From an uncultured Bacteroidales bacterium (lineage in GTDB: Bacteria > Bacteroidota > Bacteroidia > Bacteroidales > Bacteroidaceae): DNA of 32,059 bases. The DNA is taken from assembly GCA_902760315.1 (NCBI GenBank), contig CACWFV010000023.1, positions 1-32,059 of the forward strand. The letters run 5' to 3'. Positions 8,130 to 15,914 of the stretch are shown here, piece by piece. A program made the translations under genes and the position numbers. How positions within the stretch are numbered: position 1 is the first letter of the stretch; each line of letters begins with the position of its first letter. The notes beneath the pieces were generated by a model. It had not been told where the DNA came from. It saw nothing but the letters and a program-made list of their open reading frames with translations, and made no database searches.

Positions 8130-9224
8130 TCAGCCACAGACTTCGTCTACGCTGACGTCGAAGTCGGCTGTTGGCACTTCTGCAACACGCTGGAAGGGGA
8201 AGCAGACTCCTATCTTACGAAGCCGCGGGTGAGCTGAAAGAAAGCGGTCATAGTAGCCACGACCGCGCCCCAGCCGATGGCCTGCCGCATCAAAGGCCAT
8301 ACCGGGAACAAGTGCCACCTCTATCTGGTCAGCTTCTAAAAAGGGGTCACCGGCTGGTTCCAGTATGTGGAAGGCTCCCTCCACCAAGTCGTCTTCTGAG
8401 CGGTAACGCCGCAACTCCATCTGCTCGTCGTCGACCACCTTGGGCAACACAATGGTGCGCCCGGCCCTGACCAGTTGGTTCAGCAGGGGACGGATGTCTA
8501 CCTCGTCGGCCAGCGGCCAATAGCCCATCAGCACCTGACAGTCGGCCAGGCGCACGGCCAACTGTTCGACAACGTGCTGCGACATGGCGGACAACTGTGC
8601 GGAATGCAGGTGCTTGGCGTCGCGCATCTGCTGGCGCAACAGGGGCTTGGTCAGAGCACCATTGCGAGCAGAAAACTCGCAGCCGCAATATTGCTGGTTA
8701 TAGAATCCATAGGCCTTGAGTAACTGGTTACGCCGTTCCTGCAGTCCGCCCTTGCGCCAGTTCTGGGCCCAGAAGCTGACACCCCCGACGGCCTGCTCTG
8801 CGGCACGTCCGGCACGCTCTATCTGTTCCAGACTCTTCCAACGGCTAGAAGCCAGCGTGGTGGCAAAATGCGGTATACCCAGTTCACGGGCTTTGCGGGC
8901 AGCGGCCAACAGGCGTACCGCAAAGCACTTCTCGCAACGGCGCCCGCGCTCCGGCTCGTCTTCCAGTCCGCACACGCTCTGGCGCCACGACTCGTGGTCG
9001 TAGTCGTCGTCTATCCACTTGATGCCAAGCGTCTCCGCATGGCGCTTGCTTTCCTCCTTACGAATGCGGTATTCCTCGCGGGGCCAGATGTTGGGGTTGT
9101 AATAATAGATAATGGGTTGCACGCCTTGTTGCAACAGCCACTCCACAATAGCTGACGAACAGGGGGCGCAACACGCATGCAGCAACACCTGGCTCACACC
9201 GGCAGGAACCGTGATACTACTCAT
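8130..9224 (-). CDS. fused epoxyqueuosine reductase QueH and 5-formyltetrahydrofolate cyclo-ligase
   Basis: One uninterrupted frame of 364 residues carries two enzymes. Residues 11-187 are Que[12 protein letters not shown] (15-24), CEKC (97-100) and YCGC (179-182) supply the metal-cluster cysteines. QueH reduces epoxyqueuosine to queuosine in tRNAs with GUN anticodons. Residues 192-364 are a 5-formyl-THF cyclo-ligase: KPLLRQQMR at its start, VLPKV, and the [11 protein letters not shown] signature at 319-329. That enzyme returns 5-formyl-THF to 5,10-methenyl-THF using ATP. Both halves look intact. The start overlaps the preceding TerB-DnaJ stop (ATGA), placing it at the end of the aromatic amino acid operon. 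No clear terminator follows. Confidence 0.9.
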   Translation of the reverse strand: MSSITVPAGVSQVLLHACCAPCSSAIVEWLLQQGVQPIIYYYNPNIWPREEYRIRKEESKRHAETLGIKWIDDDYDHESWRQSVCGLEDEPERGRRCEKCFAVRLLAAARKARELGIPHFATTLASSRWKSLEQIERAGRAAEQAVGGVSFWAQNWRKGGLQERRNQLLKAYGFYNQQYCGCEFSARNGALTKPLLRQQMRDAKHLHSAQLSAMSQHVVEQLAVRLADCQVLMGYWPLADEVDIRPLLNQLVRAGRTIVLPKVVDDEQMELRRYRSEDDLVEGAFHILEPAGDPFLEADQIEVALVPGMAFDAAGHRLGRGRGYYDRFLSAHPRLRKIGVCFPFQRVAEVPTADFDVSVDEVCG

Positions 9225-10018
9225 AGTCCTCTGGCTTTCCAGATGCGCTCCTTGGCATCGTTAATCTCCTGGAACTTTTTCTCGGCAGCCTTGCGGATGT
9301 CCTCGCCCAGGGCGGCCACCTTGTCGGGATGGTGCTCCAGGGCCAGGCGACGGTAGGCGCGCTTCACCTCGTCGTCACTGGCATTGGGCGACACGCCCAG
9401 CACCTGGTAGGCCGACTCCAGGTCGTTCTTGCCCATGCCCAGCATGGAGTCCACCTCGTCCACAGACATCTGCATCCACTGGGCACACTCCTTCATGGCC
9501 TCCACCTCGCTGGCGTCCACACGGCCGTCGGCCTGTGATATCAACACCAGGAAATTGAGCAGCTGCAGACGCTGGGCATGGTCCATGTTCATGGCTATCT
9601 GGCGGCAACAGTCAGCCACGGTGTTCTTAAACTGCCGCTCCCCCACTCGCTTCTGCTCGTCAAACAGCCGGCGCAGTATTTCGTCGCCCTGCTGACTGGC
9701 CACGTCGCCAAAGTTCTGGCGCAGCATGTTTCTCACCAGTTCCATCTCGGAGTGCATCACCTTGCCGTCAGCCTTGATGATGTAGGAAGCCAGCACCAGC
9801 ATGGAGAACAGGAAACTGTTGCGCTGTCCCTGGACCTGCTGTTCATATGAGCGGGTCTGATAGCCGCTATAGCCGTCAAAGGTGCCCTGGGTTTCGGGGG
9901 TGTTCACACCGTCTAACATGTTGTCGAAGAGTCCTCCGAGCACAATACCTGCCAGCGCTCCCAGTGGGCCGCCGCTCATGAATCCGAGGATTCCGCCTAT
10001 CCATTTTCCTAATGCCAT
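9221..10018 (-). CDS. TerB-DnaJ (DjlA-like) co-chaperone
   Basis: 265 residues. A glycine-rich hydrophobic N-terminus (residues 8-31) could insert in the membrane. A helical TerB-like domain follows (about 65-195, with the acidic repeats [10 protein letters not shown] and [10 protein letters not shown]), then a C-terminal J domain with HPD at 230-232, the motif that stimulates DnaK ATPase. This order (membrane anchor, TerB, J) is that of DjlA. It is 15 bases from tyrA and overlaps the QueH fusion by 4 bases, so it is probably part of the same transcript. Its clients are unknown. Confidence 0.88.
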   Translation of the reverse strand: MALGKWIGGILGFMSGGPLGALAGIVLGGLFDNMLDGVNTPETQGTFDGYSGYQTRSYEQQVQGQRNSFLFSMLVLASYIIKADGKVMHSEMELVRNMLRQNFGDVASQQGDEILRRLFDEQKRVGERQFKNTVADCCRQIAMNMDHAQRLQLLNFLVLISQADGRVDASEVEAMKECAQWMQMSVDEVDSMLGMGKNDLESAYQVLGVSPNASDDEVKRAYRRLALEHHPDKVAALGEDIRKAAEKKFQEINDAKERIWKARGL

Positions 10019-10033
10019 TCTTCTATCCTTATT

Positions 10034-10828
10034 TTATTTCTTGATTTCTATGTCGCGCTTCACGTTGTTGCGAATCTTGGTCAGATAGCCCTTCATGCCC
10101 TCGGCGTCTTTCTGGTCTATAATCTCCAGCAGCTCTTTCAACTCCGTACGGATCTGGGCCACCTGGTCGTGGGTATAGGGGTTGAACAGGATTTCCTGCA
10201 GCAGATAGTCGTCCTCGTTGAGCACGCCCTTGGCTATGCGCATGTGGCGCTTGAAAGTAGTGCCCGGCGCGTCCTGGTGCTTCATCACGGCTGCAAAGAC
10301 GAATGTCGACACAAAAGGTATGGACAGCGAGTAGGCCACCGTCTTGTCGTGCTCCTCGAAGCTGTACTCATAGATGTTGAGCCCAAGTTTCTGGTAGAGG
10401 TCCTTGAAGAAGATGCGCCCCATGTAGTCGCCCTCGCTGATGATGATGGCGTTTTCCTCAGACAGCTGCTGCAAGTTGGCAAAGGTGGGACCGAACATGG
10501 GGTGGGTAGAGACGTAGCGCATGCCCGTCTGTTCGTAGAAGTCACGCAAGTCGGTCTTCACCGAGGCTATATCGCTGATGATACACTCCTTGGGCAGATA
10601 GGGTATCACCTCGCGGAAGACAGGAATGGTGTACTTCAGCGTCACGGCATTGATGAGCAACTCCGGCTGGAAGGCCTTGATCTCGTCGTACGTGGTGAAG
10701 CGCTGGCAGTTGTAGGTAAACCGCATGCGCTTGGCATCGCGCTCAAAGACGGCTACCTCGTGGTCAAAGCTCAGCAGGTCGATGAAGAAGCTCCCCATCT
10801 TGCCTGCCCCCATTACAAGTATTCTCAT
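10034..10828 (-). CDS. tyrA: prephenate dehydrogenase
   Basis: 264 residues. NAD(P)-dependent oxidative decarboxylation of prephenate to 4-hydroxyphenylpyruvate in tyrosine synthesis. The Rossmann motif GAGKMG is at residues 7-12, and STHPMFGP carries the catalytic histidine region. A helical dimerisation domain fills the C-terminus; there is no ACT or chorismate mutase domain, as the mutase is fused to the DAHP synthase next door. It follows that gene by 31 bases. Confidence 0.93.
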   Translation of the reverse strand: MRILVMGAGKMGSFFIDLLSFDHEVAVFERDAKRMRFTYNCQRFTTYDEIKAFQPELLINAVTLKYTIPVFREVIPYLPKECIISDIASVKTDLRDFYEQTGMRYVSTHPMFGPTFANLQQLSEENAIIISEGDYMGRIFFKDLYQKLGLNIYEYSFEEHDKTVAYSLSIPFVSTFVFAAVMKHQDAPGTTFKRHMRIAKGVLNEDDYLLQEILFNPYTHDQVAQIRTELKELLEIIDQKDAEGMKGYLTKIRNNVKRDIEIKK

Positions 10829-10859
10829 TGGTTCAATGATTTCTATTTGTTGACAATTT

Positions 10860-11924
10860 TTATTTGTTCACAATTTCTATCTGCTGGCGCACCGACTCTT
10901 CGTGAATGCTCTCAAACACCTTGGCCACAAACTCGGCGCCCATGCCGGTCAGCGTTCCCTGCACGCCGCGCTTCTCCAGTATCTCGTTGTAGCGCGAGGC
11001 CTGCAGCACGGTCATGTTGTGCTCCTTCTTGTAGTGGCCTATCTCGCGGCACACGGCCATGCGCTTAGACAGGATTTCCATCAACTGGTTGTCCAGGTCG
11101 TCTATCTGCTTGCGCAACTGCTGGATGCTCTCCGTGGTGATGTGCTCGTCGCGGATGACAAGCAACGACAGGATGTAGTCCAGCACGTCGGGCGTCACCT
11201 GCTGCTTGGCGTCGCTCCACGCCTTGTCGGGGTCGCAATGGCTCTCTACTATCAGTCCGTCGAAACCCAGGTCCATGGCCTGCTGGCACAGGGGGGCTAT
11301 CAGTTCGCGGCGGCCACCGATGTGGCTGGGGTCGCTAATGATGGGTAACTCCGGTATGCGGCGGTGCAACTCAATGGGAATCTGCCACATAGGTGCGTTG
11401 CGGTAAATCTTTTGTTCATAGCTGGAGAAGCCACGGTGAATGGCTCCCAGGCGCTTCACGCCAGCCTGGTTCAGACGCTGCAGGGCGCCTATCCAGAGTT
11501 CCAGGTCGGGGTTCACGGGGTTCTTCACAAACACTGGGATGTCTACGCCCTTCAAGGCGTCGGCCAGAGCCTGCATAGCAAAGGGGTTGGCCGTGGTGCG
11601 GGCTCCTATCCACAGGATGTCCATGTCGTATTTCAGCGCCAGTTCCACGTGTTCGGGTGTAGCCACCTCGGTAGACACCAGCATCTTGGTCTCATCCTTC
11701 ACCTGCTTCATCCACACCAAGGCGGGCTCGCCATGGCCTTCAAAGCCGCCGGGCTTGGTGCGTGGTTTCCACACGCCGGCACGGAAGTTGTGGCAGCCTT
11801 TCAGCGCCAGCTGGCGGGCCGTTTCCATCACTTGTTCCTCGGTCTCTGCCGAACAGGGTCCGGCAATCACAAAGGGACGTTCGTTGTCACTCGGTAAGTT
11901 CAGTTTTTCTAGTTCCAGTTCCAT
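10860..11924 (-). CDS. bifunctional DAHP synthase (type I-beta) / chorismate mutase
   Basis: 354 residues, two enzymes in one chain. The N-terminal 260 residues are a KDO8P-like DAHP synthase: VIAGPCSAE, the FRAGVWKPRTKPGGFEG loop, and DPSHIGGRRELI. It joins phosphoenolpyruvate and erythrose 4-phosphate to begin the shikimate pathway. From about residue 267 an AroQ-type chorismate mutase follows (IQQLRKQIDDLDNQLMEIL, KRMAVCREIGHYKKEH). This orientation (mutase at the C-terminus) is common in Bacteroidetes. The mutase probably also serves as the feedback sensor. Only one base separates it from the aminotransferase gene. Confidence 0.95.
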   Translation of the reverse strand: MELELEKLNLPSDNERPFVIAGPCSAETEEQVMETARQLALKGCHNFRAGVWKPRTKPGGFEGHGEPALVWMKQVKDETKMLVSTEVATPEHVELALKYDMDILWIGARTTANPFAMQALADALKGVDIPVFVKNPVNPDLELWIGALQRLNQAGVKRLGAIHRGFSSYEQKIYRNAPMWQIPIELHRRIPELPIISDPSHIGGRRELIAPLCQQAMDLGFDGLIVESHCDPDKAWSDAKQQVTPDVLDYILSLLVIRDEHITTESIQQLRKQIDDLDNQLMEILSKRMAVCREIGHYKKEHNMTVLQASRYNEILEKRGVQGTLTGMGAEFVAKVFESIHEESVRQQIEIVNK

Positions 11925-11925
11925 C

Positions 11926-13095
11926 TTATAATGTGTTTTTTATTCTTTCTAATGCTTCTTCTAATTTCTCCTCCTTGGCGCACAGCGAGATGCGGATGTA
12001 GCGCTCGCCATTCGTACCGAAGATGAAGCCGGGGGTAATGAACACTCTGGCCTCGTGCAGCACGCGCTCCGTCAGGTCCTCGACGTTCTTGACACTCTCC
12101 GGTATCTTGCCCCACAGGAACATGCCTACCTGACGCTTGTCGTACCGGCAGCCCAACGCGTCCATGATGCGCTCGGCCCACTGGCGGCGGCGGGCATAGG
12201 TCTCGATGTTGTACTCCCGATGCCACGCCTCGTCGTTGTTGTAAGCCTCGGCAGCGGCCAGCTGGATGCCGCGGAAGGTGCCGCTCTCTATGTTGCTTTG
12301 CACCTTCAGTATCCACGAGATGAAGGTGGGGTTCGACGCACACAGCCCCACGCGCCAGCCGGGCATGTTGTGGCTCTTCGACATCGAGTTGAACTCTATG
12401 CAGCACTCCTTGGCGCCGGCGACTTGCAAGATGCTCAGGTGCTCCTCGCTCAGGATGAAGCTGTAGGGGTTGTCGTTGACCACCACCAGGCCGTGCTTCT
12501 GGGCAAAGTTGACCAGCCGCTCGTAGGTCTCCATGCGGGCACGTCCGCCGGTGGGCATGTTGGGATAGTTGGTCCAGAGCAGTTTGCAGCGCGACTCTTT
12601 GCGGCTCACTATCTGCTCCAACTGTTCAAAGTCGGGCTGCCAGCCATTGTCCTCGCGCAGGTCGTAGTTTACGACCTTAGCACCCAGTATCTTGCTCAGC
12701 GACGTGTACGTGGGGTAGCCGGGGTTGGGCACCAGCACCTCGTCACCGGGATTCACAAAGGCCAGCGTCACGTGCAGTATGCCCTCCTTGGAGCCTATCA
12801 GGGGCAGCACCTCGCTCTTGGCGTCAAGGTCTACGCCGTACCAACGTTGGTAGAAACGGGCCATGGCCTCGCGCAGCTCTGGCGTGCCCTGGGTGGGCTG
12901 ATAGCCGTGGGCGTCGGGCCTGCGGGCCACCTCGCACAGTTTCTCGATGGTCTGCTCCGAGGGTGGCATGTCGGGACTGCCGATGGCCAACGAGATAATG
13001 TCCTTGCCCTCGGCATTGAGTTGGGCTACTTCCTTCAGTTTGCGGCTGAAGTAGTATTCCTGTACTAAGCTTAATCTTTCTGCTGGTTGTATCAT
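11926..13095 (-). CDS. class I/II PLP aminotransferase (aromatic/aspartate type)
   Basis: 389 residues, fold-type I aminotransferase. The PLP lysine is Lys240 in SMSKSHNMPGWRVG; NYPNMPTGG and the C-terminal Arg in GERYIRISLC (substrate carboxylate) are also present. The start at 13095, 11 bases after pheA, and the position between pheA and the DAHP synthase suggest it aminates phenylpyruvate and 4-hydroxyphenylpyruvate, or prephenate, to finish phenylalanine and tyrosine. Aspartate specificity cannot be excluded from sequence. Confidence 0.9.
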   Translation of the reverse strand: MIQPAERLSLVQEYYFSRKLKEVAQLNAEGKDIISLAIGSPDMPPSEQTIEKLCEVARRPDAHGYQPTQGTPELREAMARFYQRWYGVDLDAKSEVLPLIGSKEGILHVTLAFVNPGDEVLVPNPGYPTYTSLSKILGAKVVNYDLREDNGWQPDFEQLEQIVSRKESRCKLLWTNYPNMPTGGRARMETYERLVNFAQKHGLVVVNDNPYSFILSEEHLSILQVAGAKECCIEFNSMSKSHNMPGWRVGLCASNPTFISWILKVQSNIESGTFRGIQLAAAEAYNNDEAWHREYNIETYARRRQWAERIMDALGCRYDKRQVGMFLWGKIPESVKNVEDLTERVLHEARVFITPGFIFGTNGERYIRISLCAKEEKLEEALERIKNTL

Positions 13096-13106
13096 ATTGC
13101 TTTTTT

Positions 13107-13949
13107 TTACATGGTTTGTTTTCCGTCTTTGTATTCTCCCAGTATCTTGAAGTCCTTGGTCAGCGGGATGATGGCGTCAATGGACTGGCGGTAGCGCGTC
13201 AGGTCGTTGTACATCACGTCGACATAGAACAAGTACTCCCACTCGCGCCCGATGATAGGCAGCGACTGAATCTTCGTCAGATTGATGTGGTAGAACGACA
13301 AGATGGCCAGCACATGGGCCAGCGAACCCTCCTCGTGGGGCAGCGAGAACACCATGCTGGCCTTGTCGGTCTCCGTCAGCGGGCGCAGCAGGTCGGCCTT
13401 GTTGGGATTGCTCACCACCAGGAAGCGCGTAAAATTGTGCTTATTGTCCTCGATGTGGTCCTCCAGCACCTTCAGACCGTAAAGCCGCGCGGCCTCGGCA
13501 TGGCAGATGGCGGCCCACCCGCTCCTGCCCTCCTCGGCTATCATCTTGGCGGAGCCGGCGGTGTCCTCGGCCTCCACATTCTTCAGCTGTGGGTGGCGGG
13601 CCAGAAAGTCGCGACACTGCATCAGGGCCACGGGGTGCGAGTGTACCTCGCTGATGGTGCCCCAGTCGTCGTCAGGCAGGCAGCAGATGCAATGGGTGAT
13701 GTGCAACTTATGCTCGCCCACAATGGTGGTGCCCGAATTGCGCAGCAGCTCGTAGTTGTGCAGCAGCGAACCGGCTATGGTGTTCTCAATGGCCGTCATG
13801 CCTATCATCGTGGGGTCCTTCTGCAGGCACTCAAACACCTGCTCAAACGTGGAGCAGCACTCCAGCTGTATCTGCTCGCCCTCGAAGTAGAGGTGGGCGG
13901 CTATGTCGTGAAACGAGCCCGTCAGTCCTTGTATCGCTATTCTCTTCAT
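13107..13949 (-). CDS. pheA: prephenate dehydratase
   Basis: 280 residues, monofunctional. Converts prephenate to phenylpyruvate. Catalytic region AIENTIAGSLLHNYELL near residue 53, and the TRF motif (174-176) in NFTRFLV. The C-terminal ACT domain (from about 195) begins SMVFSLPHEEGSLAHVL; the usual ESRP regulatory motif is replaced by KIQSLPI, as in many Bacteroidetes copies. First structural gene of the aromatic operon, about 30 bases after the attenuator hairpin. Confidence 0.95.
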   Translation of the reverse strand: MKRIAIQGLTGSFHDIAAHLYFEGEQIQLECCSTFEQVFECLQKDPTMIGMTAIENTIAGSLLHNYELLRNSGTTIVGEHKLHITHCICCLPDDDWGTISEVHSHPVALMQCRDFLARHPQLKNVEAEDTAGSAKMIAEEGRSGWAAICHAEAARLYGLKVLEDHIEDNKHNFTRFLVVSNPNKADLLRPLTETDKASMVFSLPHEEGSLAHVLAILSFYHINLTKIQSLPIIGREWEYLFYVDVMYNDLTRYRQSIDAIIPLTKDFKILGEYKDGKQTM

Positions 13950-13980
13950 ACTATTATTATATACCTCTTTTTATCAATAA

Positions 13981-14012
13981 GTCCCGCTTTCACGTTGTCT
14001 GTGAAGCGGGAC
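13981..14012 (-). terminator. attenuator hairpin upstream of pheA
   Basis: Minus strand GTCCCGCTTCAC (14012-14001) pairs with GTGAAAGCGGGAC (13993-13981), leaving one unpaired A and a 7-base loop. The stem is strong, but only a weak T tract (TTATT) follows, so termination efficiency is less certain than at the leu site. Confidence 0.75.
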
Positions 14013-14069
14013 CCTTATTTTTGTTTATCTTCTCATTTGTCTACTTACATACGGTCTACCGCTTCACAG
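13999..14069 (-). promoter_or_regulatory. antiterminator pairing of the phe/tyr attenuator
   Basis: Minus strand CTGTGAAGCGG (14069-14059), in leader codons 18-22, is a perfect 11-base complement of CCGCTTCACAG (14009-13999) in the terminator's 5' arm. GACC/GGTC just outside can extend the helix past a two-base bulge. It lies 3-7 codons after the last Phe codon, so a ribosome stalled on Tyr/Phe codons leaves it free and one at the stop codon covers it. Confidence 0.83.
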
Positions 14070-14122
14070 CCTGCTGTAAAGTAAAAGTAATAGCCGTAAA
14101 AATAAGCGTTCAACATGTTCAT
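14045..14122 (-). CDS. phe/tyr operon leader peptide (25 residues)
   Basis: An ATG at 14122 (with a second in-frame Met at codon 3) opens a 25-codon frame ending TAA at 14047-14045. Residues 7-15 are YFYGYYFYF: five tyrosines and three phenylalanines in nine codons. The rest is short and ends EAVDRM. It lies about 30 bases after a consensus promoter and immediately before the hairpin in front of pheA. The composition matches an operon holding both pheA and tyrA. The function is inferred from the classical attenuator layout. Confidence 0.9.
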   Translation of the reverse strand: MNMLNAYFYGYYFYFTAGCEAVDRM

Positions 14123-14150
14123 TGTCTCATCCGTTATCGTTAATTGCCTG

Positions 14151-14182
14151 CAAAAGTATAACTTTTTCCTGAATTCTGCAAA
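14151..14182 (-). promoter_or_regulatory. promoter of the aromatic amino acid operon
   Basis: Minus strand TTTG (14182-14179), a 20-base spacer and TACTTTTG (14158-14151), a full match to the Bacteroidetes consensus with the same spacing as the leu promoter. Transcription would start about 20 bases before the leader ATG. Confidence 0.82.
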
Positions 14183-14276
14183 CATTTGGGCGGAAAAGTT
14201 TACTTTTTTCTTTCAACATGCATCATTATTCAGATTACCACGCAGTAATCATACTTTGTCTGCCAGGTATAGAAGT

Positions 14277-14469
14277 TGTCAAGTTGTCAAGTTGTCAAAA
14301 TGTCAATAAGCGTGGTTTTACCGTTACCTAAAAATTGGGAATTATATTAAATAGTATATATATTATATATAATATATATACTATTTATTTTTAGGTGTCT
14401 TTTTCTAAATTCTCCCTAACACACTCAAAACGGCCCTTATTGACATTTTGACAACTTGACAACTTGACA
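14277..14469. repeat. 193-base nested inverted repeat (MITE-like or large hairpin)
   Basis: 34-base perfect inverted arms at 14277-14310 and 14436-14469 are built from 8-base units: AAGTTGTC three times from 14273 then AAAATGTC on the left, and the mirror GACATTTT and GACAACTT twice on the right. Inside are ACCTAAAAA (14326-14334) with TTTTTAGGT (14388-14396), and a 40-base palindrome. TGCCAG (14261-14266) and CTGGCA (14475-14480) may extend the arms outward. There is no coding frame in it. With the pheA promoter on the left, it fills most of the gene-free stretch 14183-14694. Confidence 0.82.
14348..14387. repeat. 40-base perfect AT palindrome
   Basis: The sequence from TAAATAG to CTATTTA is its own exact reverse complement over 40 bases, entirely A/T except for one G near the left end and one C near the right, with no loop. 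It lies near the centre of the larger inverted repeat and could extrude as a cruciform. Confidence 0.85.
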
Positions 14470-14548
14470 GTTTGCTGGCAAGGTAGACACACCCGTGTAA
14501 GTTTTTCTTACTTTCTACACACGCACACACACTTTTTGGGCGGAACTC

Positions 14549-14580
14549 TTGACAGTGGGTATCTTTTTTTTGTATCTTTG
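14549..14580 (+). promoter_or_regulatory. orphan promoter-like sequence, plus strand
   Basis: TTGA (14549-14552; one change from TTTG), a 20-base spacer and TATCTTTG (14573-14580). An ATG follows at 14585, but its frame of 56 codons runs antisense into the MFS gene, is Arg/Lys-rich and resembles nothing recognised. It could be a promoter left by a lost gene, or it could drive an RNA antisense to the MFS 3' end. Confidence 0.5.
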
Positions 14581-14667
14581 CACTATGAATGTTACGCGCG
14601 GGTGCCACGCCGTTACCCTGCTACGGAGAGCCGTGACAACCCGCCCACAGAAGGAGCTGGCTGACAG

Positions 14668-14700
14668 AAAAAAGGCACTGACGGTGAGCGGAACTCAGTG
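14668..14700 (-). terminator. intrinsic terminator after the MFS gene
   Basis: Minus strand CACTGA (14700-14695) and TCAGTG (14681-14676) form a 6-base stem, followed by CC and six T (14673-14668). The 5' arm overlaps the MFS stop codon. It would end the kdgK-to-MFS transcript. Confidence 0.65.
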
Positions 14701-15909
14701 TACAGTGGGATTCAGGTTGCGCTGCAGGAAGAAGGCACGGGTGGCGAGGAAGTAGAGGGCCACGCCAAAGGCATTGACCAAGGCCACGGTCCAGAAGGCG
14801 GCGCCGTAACCCAGGTGCTCGGCGACGATGCCGCCCAGGAGAATGCCCAGTCCCATGCCGATGTCCCAGGAGATGAGGATGGTGGAGTTGGCCGTGCCAC
14901 GCTGATTGTTGGGAGCCACATTGATGGTCATGTTCTGGAAGGCCGGCCACATGTGACCATTGCCCAAGCCGATGAGCAGGGCTGAACCATAATAACCGAC
15001 GAAGGTGAAGAGGTCGCCGTCGAACAGCGTAGGCATCAGGATGAACAGCGTATAGCCCACCAGGGAGATGCACATGCCCGTGGCGGCATTGTGGGTCAGC
15101 AGTCCACGACGCAGGGCTCGCCCACCCTGCAGGCGGGACAGCATGAGGCCCACGGAGCAGAGCATGAAGTAGGTACCCGTGCCACCGGTGATGCCCAACT
15201 GCTCCTTGCCGTAGATGGCCAGGTAGTTGCTGAGCACGCCGAAGCAGAAGCCGAAGGCCACCATGTTTAATCCCAGCAGCCAGCCGCGCAGCAGGAAGAA
15301 ACGGTCCATGGAGAGTTTGCGCTTGTTGCGCTGAACAGCCTTCACCGGCAGCTGGACCGTAGCATCGACCAGCCAGCCCAGACAGGCCACGACGAGGGCT
15401 ATCCAGAACAGCAGCTGGAAACTCTGCGTCCAGCGGTACAGGAAGATGCCGATGGTGGGGGCTATGGCCATGGCCAGATTGTTGGACAGTCCGTAGTAGC
15501 CGATGCCCTCGGTGCGGCGCGAGGAGGGCAGCACGTCGATGGCCACCGTGGAGTTGGCTACAGTCAGGGCGCCAAAGGGTCCCCCATGCAGCGTACGGAC
15601 AATGGTGAACAGGAGCAGCGTGGACGCTGCCAGATAGCCGGCAAAGAAGATGGAGAAGGCGGCAAAGCAGACCATGAGCACCTGCTTGCGGGGAAACGAG
15701 TCGACGAAGTAGCCGCTGAAGGGGCGAAACAGCAGGGCGGTGATGGTGTAGCCCGACAAGACCAGTCCGATGACGTCCTTGGTAGCACCGAAGTGTTCGC
15801 TGAGGTAGAGCGGCAGCAGGGGTGTGAGCACGTAGAAGGCAAAGAAGAGGGCAAAGTTGGCAGCCATCACCTTGCAGTAGTTAAGGTTCCAGAGTCTTTC
15901 GTCAGTCAT
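14695..15909 (-). CDS. MFS transporter
   Basis: 404 residues with about 12 hydrophobic segments, an inner-membrane major facilitator. After the second helix it has GYFVDSFPRK, the loop 2-3 motif of MFS carriers, and HGGPFGALTVANSTVAIDVLP resembles the helix 4-5 region of drug or sugar efflux members. Start at 15909, 5 bases after the preceding small membrane protein, so it is probably the last gene of the kdgK operon. The substrate cannot be read from sequence; uronate or sugar-acid export/import and drug efflux are all possible. Confidence 0.87.
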   Translation of the reverse strand: MTDERLWNLNYCKVMAANFALFFAFYVLTPLLPLYLSEHFGATKDVIGLVLSGYTITALLFRPFSGYFVDSFPRKQVLMVCFAAFSIFFAGYLAASTLLLFTIVRTLHGGPFGALTVANSTVAIDVLPSSRRTEGIGYYGLSNNLAMAIAPTIGIFLYRWTQSFQLLFWIALVVACLGWLVDATVQLPVKAVQRNKRKLSMDRFFLLRGWLLGLNMVAFGFCFGVLSNYLAIYGKEQLGITGGTGTYFMLCSVGLMLSRLQGGRALRRGLLTHNAATGMCISLVGYTLFILMPTLFDGDLFTFVGYYGSALLIGLGNGHMWPAFQNMTINVAPNNQRGTANSTILISWDIGMGLGILLGGIVAEHLGYGAAFWTVALVNAFGVALYFLATRAFFLQRNLNPTVH

Positions 15910-15914
15910 GGAGC

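Noticed and set aside
14273-14304. CRISPR-like array from repeated AAGTTGTC
   Set aside because: Units are 8 bases, directly adjacent with no spacers; there are no cas genes. It is the arm of an inverted repeat.
14585-14755. Small plus-strand gene after the orphan promoter
   Set aside because: The 56-codon frame overlaps the MFS gene antisense, is Arg/Lys-rich and has no recognisable feature; only the promoter is reported.
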